Positions 24,968-32,762 of a DNA stretch of 64,000 bases are shown in pieces (position 1 is the first letter of the stretch; each line of letters begins with the position of its first letter). A program made the position numbers and the translations under genes. The notes under the pieces are model-generated. The model worked only from the letters and a program-made list of their open reading frames with translations, had not been told where the DNA came from and did no database searches. The stretch is from JBJHBP01 sp050485645 (GTDB taxonomy: Bacteria; Pseudomonadota; Gammaproteobacteria; Steroidobacterales; Rariloculaceae), in NCBI GenBank assembly GCA_050485645.1, contig JBJHBT010000008.1, positions 62,001 to 126,000 on the forward strand. Direction: 5' to 3'.

Positions 24968-27190
24968 CTAGAAGTGCTTCGTAAAGTCCACGCCGTAGCG
25001 GCGCGGCATGCCCTTGAACACGAATCCGCCGGGTGAAAACTCGGCGTTGTAGCGCGTGTTGTTGGAATTTCGCTGCCATGCGACGATGGACCAGTCGTCG
25101 GCCTCGATGCCGATTCTCAGATCAAGCAGATTGACCGGATCGCGCACCGTCATGTTGGCCGGCTCCCACCAGGTCCTGCCGATGCGCTGGTAGTCGCTGC
25201 GTAGCAGCAGCCCGACGCCCGACTGACCGAGCGGTGTGCGGTACTGCAGGCCAACGTTGGTCGTATCGCGTGATACCAGTGGTGCCCGATTGCCGACTTG
25301 CGAGGGATCGCCGTCGAAGCGGCGGATTTCACTGTCGGTATAGCCGTAGCCGACATTCAGCCGCAGGCCTTCCATCAGCCGGGCGGCGATATCAATCTCG
25401 AAGCCCTGGAAGCGCGTTTCATCGAGACTGCCAAGGTTCTGCGTCGAACTGTCGGGCAGAAACACGAAGAAGTATGAGCCTTCGGCTCTGGTGTCGAACA
25501 CGCTGAAATTGGCGCCAAACCGGCCGTTGTCGGACAGGTACTTGATGCCGAACTCCGCGGTGTCGGCCACCTCGGCACCGAACAGGTCGCCGACGCCGGC
25601 TATGCCCGCCGCGGCTGCCTCGGCACCGACGCCGGTCTGGTTGAAACCGCCGCTACGAAAGCCACGGCTCCAGCCACCGTAGACCGTCGTGCGGCTGGAC
25701 GGCTGGTAGCGCAGCGTCAGTTTCGGCTGCAGTTCGCTCCAGGTATTCTTGCGTACCTCGCCGAACGATGCGTCGGGAATTGCGCCAAGCCACTCGTTTG
25801 GTGTCAGCGTGGTGTTCTCGCGCGTGTCGCGGTCATATCGGGCGGCCAGGTTCAATTCCAGACGCTCGCTCAGGTCGAAGCCCAGATCAGCGAATACCGC
25901 CCAGGCGAAGTTATCCTGCTCGTCGGCGAGGAACGTCAGCTGGAAGCTGTCAGGATGCTGTGCAGCACTGCGAGGCGTGCGGCGGACCGGGAACGCGCCG
26001 GCGCCCATATCCGCAATGTTGCCAGTGGAGATATAACGGTCTGTCGCAATCATGTACGTGCCGGCAATCCAGCGAACGCGCGAGTCGTCTCTGGACGTGA
26101 AACGGAATTCCTGGCTCCAGGTATTGACGTCGAGGAACTGATGCTGCGCCCAGTCCCATTCACCAAACGGAAAGGGCAGTTCCAGCACCGCGCCCAGGAA
26201 ATAGAACAGCGACTCCTCGATCGGCAGAAAGTCGAACTGATCACCAGTCAGGATTTCCTCGATCGTGTCATACGAAGTGACCGACGTGAATGTGCCGAAG
26301 TCACCATGGTAGTCAACCTTGAAGGCGACCTGTGTCAGATCACGATCGTTCTGACCGGCATTGTTGACGCGAACCGGCAGGCTGGTGTCGTTGACGTCGT
26401 CCACGATATTGAAGTACAGCGCCTGCGTATTCACTTTCGACTGGAAGAACCGCGCGTCGGTCGTCAGCCGGTCGCTGGCATCCCAGATCAGTCGGGTGCG
26501 AATCGAGCGGTCCTTGAACGGGTCGGCGTTTTCCTGCAGGTACGGATTGAAGATGAAGCCTTCCGTATCGTAATAGTTGAGCGCCGCGTGATAGCGCAGG
26601 TTCTCCATGTTGCCGAGTGGACCGCTGCCGCTGAGCTGGAATCGATGCCCGATACCCGAGTCGGCGCCGACGCGGACGCGGCCGCGGAACTGGTCGCCCG
26701 GCTCGCGGGTGGTGATCACCATGGCGCCGCCGATGGCGTTGCGGCCATACACCGCGCCCTGTGCACCCTTCAGTACCTCGATTTGCTGCACGTCGAACAG
26801 CTCCTGGTTGAACTGTGACGGATTGGACATCAGCACGCCGTCCACCAGCACGGCAACCGACGGCTCGCTGTTGCGGGCCTGCGATATGCCCCGCACCGTG
26901 ACGAACGAGGTGCCCTGGTTCTGGGTCTGCACCAGCGTCACATTGGGCGTCAGCGCAATGAAATCCTGAGGTCTGTCGATACCGGCACGCTCGATCTCGG
27001 CTTCGTTGAATACCGTGATCGTGACCGGCGCATCCTGAAAGGTCTCGAAGCGCCTGCGGGCGGTAACGACGATTTCCTCGACTTCACCGGATTGTGCGGC
27101 CGGCTGTGCATGGCTGTGCTGTGCGGCGCCGACGGCAACAATGCCGCCCACCGCGACCGCGAGGGTCGAGCGACGAATTTGGGTAGTCAT
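24968..27190 (-). CDS. TonB-dependent outer-membrane receptor
   Basis: A 740-residue receptor. The signal peptide (about residues 1-28, …AQHSHAQ) leads to VEEIVVTARRRFETFQDAPV, the plug motif TLVQTQNQGTSFVTVRGISQ and IEVLKGAQGAVYGRNAIGGA near residue 135. The barrel ends GVDFTKHF with the terminal Phe. The plug style (RR-ETFQDAPV, YGRNAIGG) is that of the catabolic-substrate receptors widespread in sphingomonads and marine gammaproteobacteria. It diverges from an XRE/MmyB-type regulator gene 129 bases away that may control it. The substrate is unknown. Confidence 0.94.
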   Translation of the reverse strand: MTTQIRRSTLAVAVGGIVAVGAAQHSHAQPAAQSGEVEEIVVTARRRFETFQDAPVTITVFNEAEIERAGIDRPQDFIALTPNVTLVQTQNQGTSFVTVRGISQARNSEPSVAVLVDGVLMSNPSQFNQELFDVQQIEVLKGAQGAVYGRNAIGGAMVITTREPGDQFRGRVRVGADSGIGHRFQLSGSGPLGNMENLRYHAALNYYDTEGFIFNPYLQENADPFKDRSIRTRLIWDASDRLTTDARFFQSKVNTQALYFNIVDDVNDTSLPVRVNNAGQNDRDLTQVAFKVDYHGDFGTFTSVTSYDTIEEILTGDQFDFLPIEESLFYFLGAVLELPFPFGEWDWAQHQFLDVNTWSQEFRFTSRDDSRVRWIAGTYMIATDRYISTGNIADMGAGAFPVRRTPRSAAQHPDSFQLTFLADEQDNFAWAVFADLGFDLSERLELNLAARYDRDTRENTTLTPNEWLGAIPDASFGEVRKNTWSELQPKLTLRYQPSSRTTVYGGWSRGFRSGGFNQTGVGAEAAAAGIAGVGDLFGAEVADTAEFGIKYLSDNGRFGANFSVFDTRAEGSYFFVFLPDSSTQNLGSLDETRFQGFEIDIAARLMEGLRLNVGYGYTDSEIRRFDGDPSQVGNRAPLVSRDTTNVGLQYRTPLGQSGVGLLLRSDYQRIGRTWWEPANMTVRDPVNLLDLRIGIEADDWSIVAWQRNSNNTRYNAEFSPGGFVFKGMPRRYGVDFTKHF

Positions 27191-27310
27191 GAGTTTGTCT
27201 TCTCCCCGAAAGAATTGTGTGAGCCAACAGCGTTCCTTTCCATCCCACGGAAATCCGCCGTTGACGGAACAAATTAGCTCATGCGTTGCTTGTAGAGAAG
27301 GCTAACCAGT

Positions 27311-27333
27311 GATACTAGTATGGACGCTACCAG
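27311..27333. promoter_or_regulatory. Conserved 23-base motif, copy 1 (candidate XRE regulator operator)
   Basis: The pattern GATACTAGTA-N7-TACCAG occurs here and again at 32617-32639 with identical spacing (18 of 23 bases the same). It includes the palindrome ATACTAGTAT (27312-27321). It lies in the leader of the XRE regulator gene, opposite a divergent TonB receptor, as expected for an autoregulatory operator. Confidence 0.5.
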
Positions 27334-27358
27334 TCAGAAACGGCTTGAGGGGGACGAT

Positions 27359-28198
27359 TTGGGTATTCAGCGGGAGCAGCTTTCGGAGTTCCTGAAAGGC
27401 TGTCGGGCACGCCTTTCGCCCCAGGAAGCGGGTTTGCCCGAGGCCCACAAACGCCGCACGCCGGGTCTGCGGCGTGAAGACGTCGCGGCACTCGCCGGGG
27501 TCAGCGTCACATGGTACACGTGGCTGGAGCAGGGACGTGACATCCGCGTGTCCGTGGATGTGCTGGAGCGTGTCAGCGCCACGTTGCGAATGACACGAGA
27601 TGAACGCGACTATCTGTTCGCGCTGGTTCATGGCCGTTCGGCACCGGTCATTCATACGGTGGATGAGCCGGTCACGCCGAGGCTGCAGCGCATGCTGGAT
27701 GCGATGTGCATCCCGGCATTGGTCATGACGCATCGCTGGGATGTGGTGGCCTGGAACCTGCTCGTCACGAGGATCTTTCGCGACTATTCGCGGCGTCCGC
27801 CCGATGACCGGAACCTGCTCAGGATTCTGCTCACCAGTCCGGAGTATCGGCAGGATCCCGAGGAGTACGAAGCCACCGCACGGCGGGTACTGGCCAGGTT
27901 TCGCGTCGATTACAGCCAGGCCGTCGGTGATCCGGCGTTCGAGGCACTGATTACCGAACTCCACGCCAGCTGCGAAGCCTTCAGGCGACTCTGGCCGAGC
28001 CCGGAGGTGACCACGGTGGCCGGCGGCATCACCGTCGTCCGGCATATTCATCTGGGCGGCATCACCTTCGAACATTCGTCGTATGTGCCCGAGGGCAGCC
28101 GCAATCTGCGCGTGCTGGTGTTTGTGCCGCATGACGACCAGAGCGTGGCCAAGCTCGCAAGGCTCAGCGGCTGTTCGCGCACGGCTGTTCGCACATGA
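27359..28198 (+). CDS. XRE-family regulator with MmyB-like ligand-binding domain
   Basis: A 279-residue regulator. The N-terminal helix-turn-helix (about residues 5-75) has LSEFLKGCRARLSPQEAGLP and RTPGLRREDVAALAGVSVTW, the hallmark of the MmyB group; the C-terminal domain (about 95-260), with MTHRWDVVAWN, is its PAS-like ligand-binding domain. Two starts are possible. ATG 27320 has no ribosome site and overlaps a conserved operator-like motif. TTG 27359 follows GAGGGGG (27347-27353) with good spacing and gives the usual family length, so it is preferred. It probably controls the divergent TonB receptor gene and perhaps the metabolic genes downstream. Confidence 0.85.
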   Translation: MGIQREQLSEFLKGCRARLSPQEAGLPEAHKRRTPGLRREDVAALAGVSVTWYTWLEQGRDIRVSVDVLERVSATLRMTRDERDYLFALVHGRSAPVIHTVDEPVTPRLQRMLDAMCIPALVMTHRWDVVAWNLLVTRIFRDYSRRPPDDRNLLRILLTSPEYRQDPEEYEATARRVLARFRVDYSQAVGDPAFEALITELHASCEAFRRLWPSPEVTTVAGGITVVRHIHLGGITFEHSSYVPEGSRNLRVLVFVPHDDQSVAKLARLSGCSRTAVRT

Positions 28199-28327
28199 AA
28201 CCTGCCCTGGCGCCGCGCACCTGCGGCCGTGAGGGCGGGGCGGTCAGGGGCGGCACGGTGTGGGTCAGCGGCGTTCTCCCCTGTCTGTGGTATCTTTTTC
28301 GGTTCGGGCTGCAAGGGGCGGGAACCG

Positions 28328-28693
28328 ATGAATCAGGACGGACTGGCCGGATGGCTGGATGCCTATGGCCGTGCATGGGAACAGCGGGATGCCGACGCCG
28401 TGGCGGCGATCTTTTCCACCGACGCGCTGTACTACGAGACGCCGTATTCCGATCCGTTTCGGGGTCGCGAGGGGGTGGCGGCTTACTGGACCCGGGTGAC
28501 GCTCGACCAGCGCGATATTGGATTCAGCAGCGATCCGGTCGGTATGATCGGGGCCACCGGTGTTGCCCGCTGGTCGGCGCGTTTCACCGCGGTTTCCAGT
28601 GGCGCCGAAGTGGAACTGAATGGGGTATTCCTGCTTCAGTTCGATGACGATGGACTTTGTACCTGCCTCAGGGAATGGTGGCATCTGAAATGA
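28328..28693 (+). CDS. NTF2/SnoaL-like small protein
   Basis: A 121-residue protein with a cone-shaped alpha+beta fold typical of NTF2-like proteins: N-terminal helix GWLDAYGRAWEQRDADAVAA, then IFSTDALYYETPYSDPFRGR, and C-terminal strands ending CLREWWHLK. Such proteins are enzymes, binding proteins or partners in degradation of aromatic or polyketide-like compounds. The ATG 28328 gives the normal family start. Its stop overlaps the start of a TauD-type dioxygenase gene (ATGA), so the two are translationally coupled and probably act in one pathway. Confidence 0.82.
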   Translation: MNQDGLAGWLDAYGRAWEQRDADAVAAIFSTDALYYETPYSDPFRGREGVAAYWTRVTLDQRDIGFSSDPVGMIGATGVARWSARFTAVSSGAEVELNGVFLLQFDDDGLCTCLREWWHLK

Positions 28694-29586
28694 CAGTCAA
28701 ACCTCTGCACCCGCTTTTCGCTGCCGAGCTGATCGGCGCCGATCTCTCCGTGCCTCCGGGCGATGAACTCGTCGGCCTGGTCGAGCAGGCGATGAATCGG
28801 TACGCGGTGCTTGCGATCCGTGGTCAGCACATTGACGACGACGATCACATCCGCTTCAGCCGCGCCTTCGGCCCCCTGGAGCTGCCGCCGAACCTGGGTC
28901 TGCGCAGCTACAAACGCAGGCTGCGCGACGAACTTTACGATGCCTCCAATCTGGATTCCGACGGACAGCTGCTGGCCGAGGATTCGCCGCGCCGCACCTA
29001 CAACCGCGGCAACGAGCTGTTTCACACGGACAGTTCCTTCAACGACCTGCCGACCAAGTGGTCGCTGCTGCTCGCGCACGAACTGCCGCCCGAAGGTGGC
29101 AATACCGAATTCATCGACACGCGCGCCGTCTATGACGATCTTCCCGGCGACCTCAAGGAAACACTCGACGGACTGGTCGCCGAACACGTGCTGTGGCGCT
29201 CACGTGAGCGAGGCGGTTTCACCGACGTCACCGAAGAGATGAAGCGCCTGATGCCACCGGTGCAGCACCCTGTCGTGCGTACGATGCCTTACGGACGCAA
29301 GGCACTGTATATCGGTGCGCATGCCTCGCACATCGTCGGCTGGCCGCTGGACAAAGGCCGTGAACTGCTGGATCGGCTGTACGAAATCGCCACCCGCCCG
29401 GAATACATGTACAGCCATGTATGGCATCCCGGTGACATGGTGATCTGGGACAATCGCTGCACGATGCACCGGGCCGGCAGCTTCGACGACCTGCGCTATC
29501 GGCGCGACCTGCGCCGCACCACCGTCAACGAGTACGGCGAGGAATGCCGGACCACCGACCGGGTAACGTCGGCACAGGCCGGCTGA
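28690..29586 (+). CDS. TauD/TfdA-family Fe(II)/2-oxoglutarate dioxygenase
   Basis: A 298-residue non-haem iron dioxygenase. The metal triad is visible: His112 and Asp114 in LFHTDSSF and His260 in CTMHRAGSF, with the 2-oxoglutarate-binding arginine in RYRRDLRRTT near residue 270. The family hydroxylates or cleaves taurine, alkylsulfates, 2,4-D-type phenoxyacetates, carnitine precursors and similar acids, using O2 and 2-oxoglutarate. The overall layout is closest to the TfdA-like branch. Start ATG 28690 overlaps the stop of the NTF2-like gene; an upstream TTG would lie inside that gene. The substrate is unknown. Confidence 0.92.
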   Translation: MTVKPLHPLFAAELIGADLSVPPGDELVGLVEQAMNRYAVLAIRGQHIDDDDHIRFSRAFGPLELPPNLGLRSYKRRLRDELYDASNLDSDGQLLAEDSPRRTYNRGNELFHTDSSFNDLPTKWSLLLAHELPPEGGNTEFIDTRAVYDDLPGDLKETLDGLVAEHVLWRSRERGGFTDVTEEMKRLMPPVQHPVVRTMPYGRKALYIGAHASHIVGWPLDKGRELLDRLYEIATRPEYMYSHVWHPGDMVIWDNRCTMHRAGSFDDLRYRRDLRRTTVNEYGEECRTTDRVTSAQAG

Positions 29587-29597
29587 CCCCGTCAGCC

Positions 29598-30722
29598 CTA
29601 AAGGCCTGCCGGTGATGACGACAGCGGGCAGGGTGGCGTCGCCCCACTGTCTGTAAAATCGCGATTGGCTGAGGCAAGGACATTCGCCAGCGATTCGGAT
29701 GAGGGCCGGGCACCGTTGCATCGCAGCGATGCGATGGTGGGACTGTTCTGCAGAGCCACCGGTTCGATGACCGCGGCGCGCAGCTGCAGGTGGGCGAATA
29801 CAGTTCTGGAAGCCGGAACGGGAACCAGTTCGCCGCGACTGTCCAGGGCCGCCGGCAGCAGTTTCATGCCCACCGTGCCGCGCACATTGCCGCCGATCGC
29901 CAGGATGCGTTCATTGGCCGTGTCCAGATGGACGACCAGGTCGCAGTGTGTGCTTGCACCATCGCCCATCTGGCGACGACGTTCTGCCAGTGAGCGGTAC
30001 ACGGGCCTTCGCGCCGTGCACAGCATGTCGCCCGGTGCGATGCTGGCTTCGCCAACGTCGTAGGCCGCATAGGCGGCAGAGCGGTCGCCGTTGTCGCGGG
30101 CGCTGATGGCCTGGTCGATGTAGACGTGATGGGCGATGGCGCGTCTGAATGCGGTGACCTCACCCAGTCCGGCCTCGCACATCACCCAGGAGATGAAGGC
30201 GGCAGACCACGGCTGCACCCAGCGCGACTGGCGGCCGTTCGAGCTGGTCCAGGCATCGTTCTGGCTGCTGATGACCCAGCTGCCGTCGGGCGTGGCCGCC
30301 CAGTAGCCGGCGATCGAATCCGCGACACGCTGCGCTTCGACGAGGCGGGCTTCGGAGGCCGCGCGCAATGCCTGAAGCTCGTCGTCACTGAGTGAACCCG
30401 GTGGGCGGCGATTGCGCATCCAGTTGCTCTCGTCGGTTTCGTCGACGATCGAGAAGCCGAAGTAGGCCCACTCCTGCACGGCGATGTCGACAATGCGGCG
30501 CCGCAGCTGCGAATTCTCCGAGCGCATGCAGGGCTGCGGCTGCACGGTGAGTCGCCCCGGCTGGCCGCTGACACGGGCCGACGGTGGCAGCACGTCGAAG
30601 AGATCGATCGGCAGGCGGTCGGCGTAATCCTGTTCGCTGGCGGGCAGCTGCGCATGCAACGGCTGCATGGACGATGCCGCTACCGCGATCGTCAGGGTCA
30701 GCAGTGTCAGAAGTCGTTGCAT
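29598..30722 (-). CDS. Secreted DUF2272-domain protein
   Basis: A 374-residue exported protein. The signal peptide covers about residues 1-24 (TIAVAASSMQPLHAQ). The family core is PWSAAFISWVMCEAG near residue 170 and GDMLCTARRP / HCDLVVHLD / RILAIGGNVRGTV further on. This pattern (Ala/Ser near a Trp-Ser, then His-Cys-Asp, then Gly-Gly-Asn) is reminiscent of NlpC/P60-CHAP type amidases, so a cell-wall hydrolase is possible. No function is established. Its gene is convergent with the dioxygenase gene. Confidence 0.78.
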   Translation of the reverse strand: MQRLLTLLTLTIAVAASSMQPLHAQLPASEQDYADRLPIDLFDVLPPSARVSGQPGRLTVQPQPCMRSENSQLRRRIVDIAVQEWAYFGFSIVDETDESNWMRNRRPPGSLSDDELQALRAASEARLVEAQRVADSIAGYWAATPDGSWVISSQNDAWTSSNGRQSRWVQPWSAAFISWVMCEAGLGEVTAFRRAIAHHVYIDQAISARDNGDRSAAYAAYDVGEASIAPGDMLCTARRPVYRSLAERRRQMGDGASTHCDLVVHLDTANERILAIGGNVRGTVGMKLLPAALDSRGELVPVPASRTVFAHLQLRAAVIEPVALQNSPTIASLRCNGARPSSESLANVLASANRDFTDSGATPPCPLSSSPAGL

Positions 30723-30822
30723 GGGCCAGTCTCCGTGCCCGGGCGTTATTCATGCTGGCGGCGGCCAGCCGCATCGGTTGCTTCGGCGCCGGCCGCCTCA
30801 GCCGTGGCTTCGGGACCGCAGG

Positions 30823-30828
30823 TATAAT
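30823..30828 (+). promoter_or_regulatory. Candidate -10 element of the FAD oxidoreductase gene
   Basis: A perfect TATAAT preceded by GG lies 140 bases before ATG 30968, between divergent genes. No acceptable -35 sits 16-18 bases upstream, so it could depend on an activator or be chance. Confidence 0.35.
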
Positions 30829-30967
30829 GCTGGCTCACGCCGCGTCGATGCAACCGTCAGCCGCATAGACTGTATCGTTGTACTCCAGTGGACAGCCGGC
30901 CGGCATGCGAGTTCATGCCGCGCCGTCGACACCGGGCGGCATCCGCGGTCTGGAGGGCCTGAAGTCG

Positions 30968-32443
30968 ATGAGAAAATCCGAAAACACCAGCATCACCGAG
31001 CCGGCACGCCAGACCCCGATCTACGGTGACTGCGATGTGCTGGTTGTCGGTGGCGGGCCGGCCGGCACCGCGGCAGCCGTCGCCGCTGCGCGCGAAGGCG
31101 CGAACGTGGTGCTGATCGAACGCTATGGCCACCTCGGTGGCCTTTCCACCGGCGGCCTGGTGTCGTGGATCGATCGTATGGCCGACTGGCAGGGGCGGCT
31201 GGTGGTCGCCGGCATCGGCCAGGAACTGATCGACCGCTGTGGACCCGAGGCCACGCTGGGACCACCGCGGTATCTTTGGGGATCGAAGGATCAGACCGCA
31301 GCGGCCTATTGGCGGGTGCGTACCGCGGCGCTGCTGGGTACCGTGCAGTGGTCGCCCACGGTCGATCCGGAAGTGCTGAAGCTGGTGACCCACGACATCG
31401 TCCGGGAAGCCGGGGTGCACGTGCTGATGCACAGCTGGGTGGTCAGTGCGATCACCGAGGATCGCACCGTGAAGGGCGTGATTTTCGAAAGCAAGCAGGG
31501 TCGCTACGCGATGACAGCCCGCACGGTCATCGACTGCACCGGTGACGGTGATGTATTCGCACTGGCCGGCGCGGCATACGACGACGACTTCGACGCCGAG
31601 AGCGCTCACGCGCGACTCAACACCAGCTTCCGCATCGGCAATGTCAACATGCGTCGTTACCTGGATTTCCGCATGTTGTGGGAGAACGAATACAAGGAAG
31701 TGATGCGACTGGCGGCCGCCGAGGGCCTGAAGCTGCTGGCCCATCCCACACCGTACGAATCCGTCGCGCTGTTCCTGACGCCGAAGATGGCCGGTTACTC
31801 GGCTTTGAACGTGGCCGATCTCACCGAGGTCGAATTCATTTCACGCGACATCGCGCGTCAGGGGCTGGCGTTCTACCGCCGCCATGTGCCCGGGTTCGAG
31901 CAGGCCTGGATACACGACACGGCGTCGCAGATCGGCACACGCCACGCCCGGCGCCTCACGGGGGTGGAGCGCATCACGATCGATCACTGGCGTAGCGACG
32001 GCAGCTGTGCGGACAGCATCGGTCTGTGTCCGGGATTCACCGAGGCTTTCCCCACGCTGCAGATTCCCTACCGCAGCCTGGTGCCGCGCGAAGTGGAAGG
32101 CGTACTCGCGGCCGGCCGCAACCTGTCTGCGGATACCAAGTCGCATGCCGCGCTGCGTGAGATTCCCGAGTGCTGGGTGATGGGCGAAGCGGCGGGCATC
32201 GCGGCGACTCTGGCGGTATCCGCCGGCGCACGCTTGCGCGACGTTGCCATCGCCGAGTTGCAGAAGAAGCTGCAGGCCCGCGGTGCGATCATCGACCCGC
32301 CAGGCGGCGAAGAACCCGCTTGCGACGCCGGCGACACCCGCCATCAGCCGGCGGCGGCTGGCCACGGCGAGTCGAAGGCCGCCGATGGCCTGCAGGACGC
32401 CATCCACTGGCGTGCCGTTGACGACCTGCACGCCCACGACTGA
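30968..32443 (+). CDS. FAD-dependent oxidoreductase (FAD_oxidored / PF12831 type)
   Basis: A 491-residue flavoprotein. The dinucleotide-binding motif CDVLVVGGGPAGTAAAVAA near residue 27 is followed by VVLIERYGHLGGLSTGGLV, typical of this family, and a second FAD contact VIDCTGDGDVFALAGA near residue 200. The C-terminal part has LAAGRNLSADTKSHAALREI and MGEAAGIAATLAV. The last 60 residues are polar and probably flexible. ATG 30968 has GGAGGG 10 bases upstream; the frame is open to 30878. Substrate unknown. It lies 245 bases from a divergent DUF2272 gene. Confidence 0.88.
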   Translation: MRKSENTSITEPARQTPIYGDCDVLVVGGGPAGTAAAVAAAREGANVVLIERYGHLGGLSTGGLVSWIDRMADWQGRLVVAGIGQELIDRCGPEATLGPPRYLWGSKDQTAAAYWRVRTAALLGTVQWSPTVDPEVLKLVTHDIVREAGVHVLMHSWVVSAITEDRTVKGVIFESKQGRYAMTARTVIDCTGDGDVFALAGAAYDDDFDAESAHARLNTSFRIGNVNMRRYLDFRMLWENEYKEVMRLAAAEGLKLLAHPTPYESVALFLTPKMAGYSALNVADLTEVEFISRDIARQGLAFYRRHVPGFEQAWIHDTASQIGTRHARRLTGVERITIDHWRSDGSCADSIGLCPGFTEAFPTLQIPYRSLVPREVEGVLAAGRNLSADTKSHAALREIPECWVMGEAAGIAATLAVSAGARLRDVAIAELQKKLQARGAIIDPPGGEEPACDAGDTRHQPAAAGHGESKAADGLQDAIHWRAVDDLHAHD

Positions 32444-32500
32444 CGGGCTTTCCGGACCCGATCGGAGCACCTGGTCTCGGACGCGGGTTCCGGAAACAAG

Positions 32501-32525
32501 CGAGCCCGGCACGAAGCCGGGCTCG
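32501..32525 (+). terminator. Hairpin after the FAD oxidoreductase gene
   Basis: CGAGCCCGGC pairs perfectly with GCCGGGCTCG around ACGAA. The stem is strong but is followed by GGGG rather than T, so termination would need help, or it may stabilise the mRNA end. Confidence 0.55.
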
Positions 32526-32616
32526 GGGGATTGTCCACCAGATTGACGGGGGGAACCGGACATCTGGGAACGGCGAAATTCTCCGGTACGCAACGAGCGT
32601 GCGCCAGACCATGTTC

Positions 32617-32639
32617 GATACTAGTACTGTGACTACCAG
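32617..32639. promoter_or_regulatory. Conserved 23-base motif, copy 2
   Basis: GATACTAGTA-N7-TACCAG matches copy 1 at 27311-27333 in both halves and in spacing. Located 124 bases before the phosphatase gene and about 80 bases before its candidate -35. The most likely interpretation is a second binding site of the XRE/MmyB-type regulator at 27359. Confidence 0.45.
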
Positions 32640-32762
32640 CTTGCTCGAACCCGTTTCGCGGCGCGCGCGCCGGCCTGGCCTGTTGCCACCAGCGAATCTG
32701 GCTTTTGCCCCGCACCCGATGTGTCTATAGATTGTCCCCCTGAACGTGGATGGCGGAGAAGG

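Larger units (their letters stand above)
32444..32762. other. 319-base intergenic region before the PafA-type phosphatase
   Basis: No convincing gene is present. It holds a 10-pair hairpin (32501-32525), a copy of the 23-base XRE-type motif (32617-32639), and a possible -10 TATAGA (32726-32731) with a weak -35 TTTTGC (32703-32708). Confidence 0.5.
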
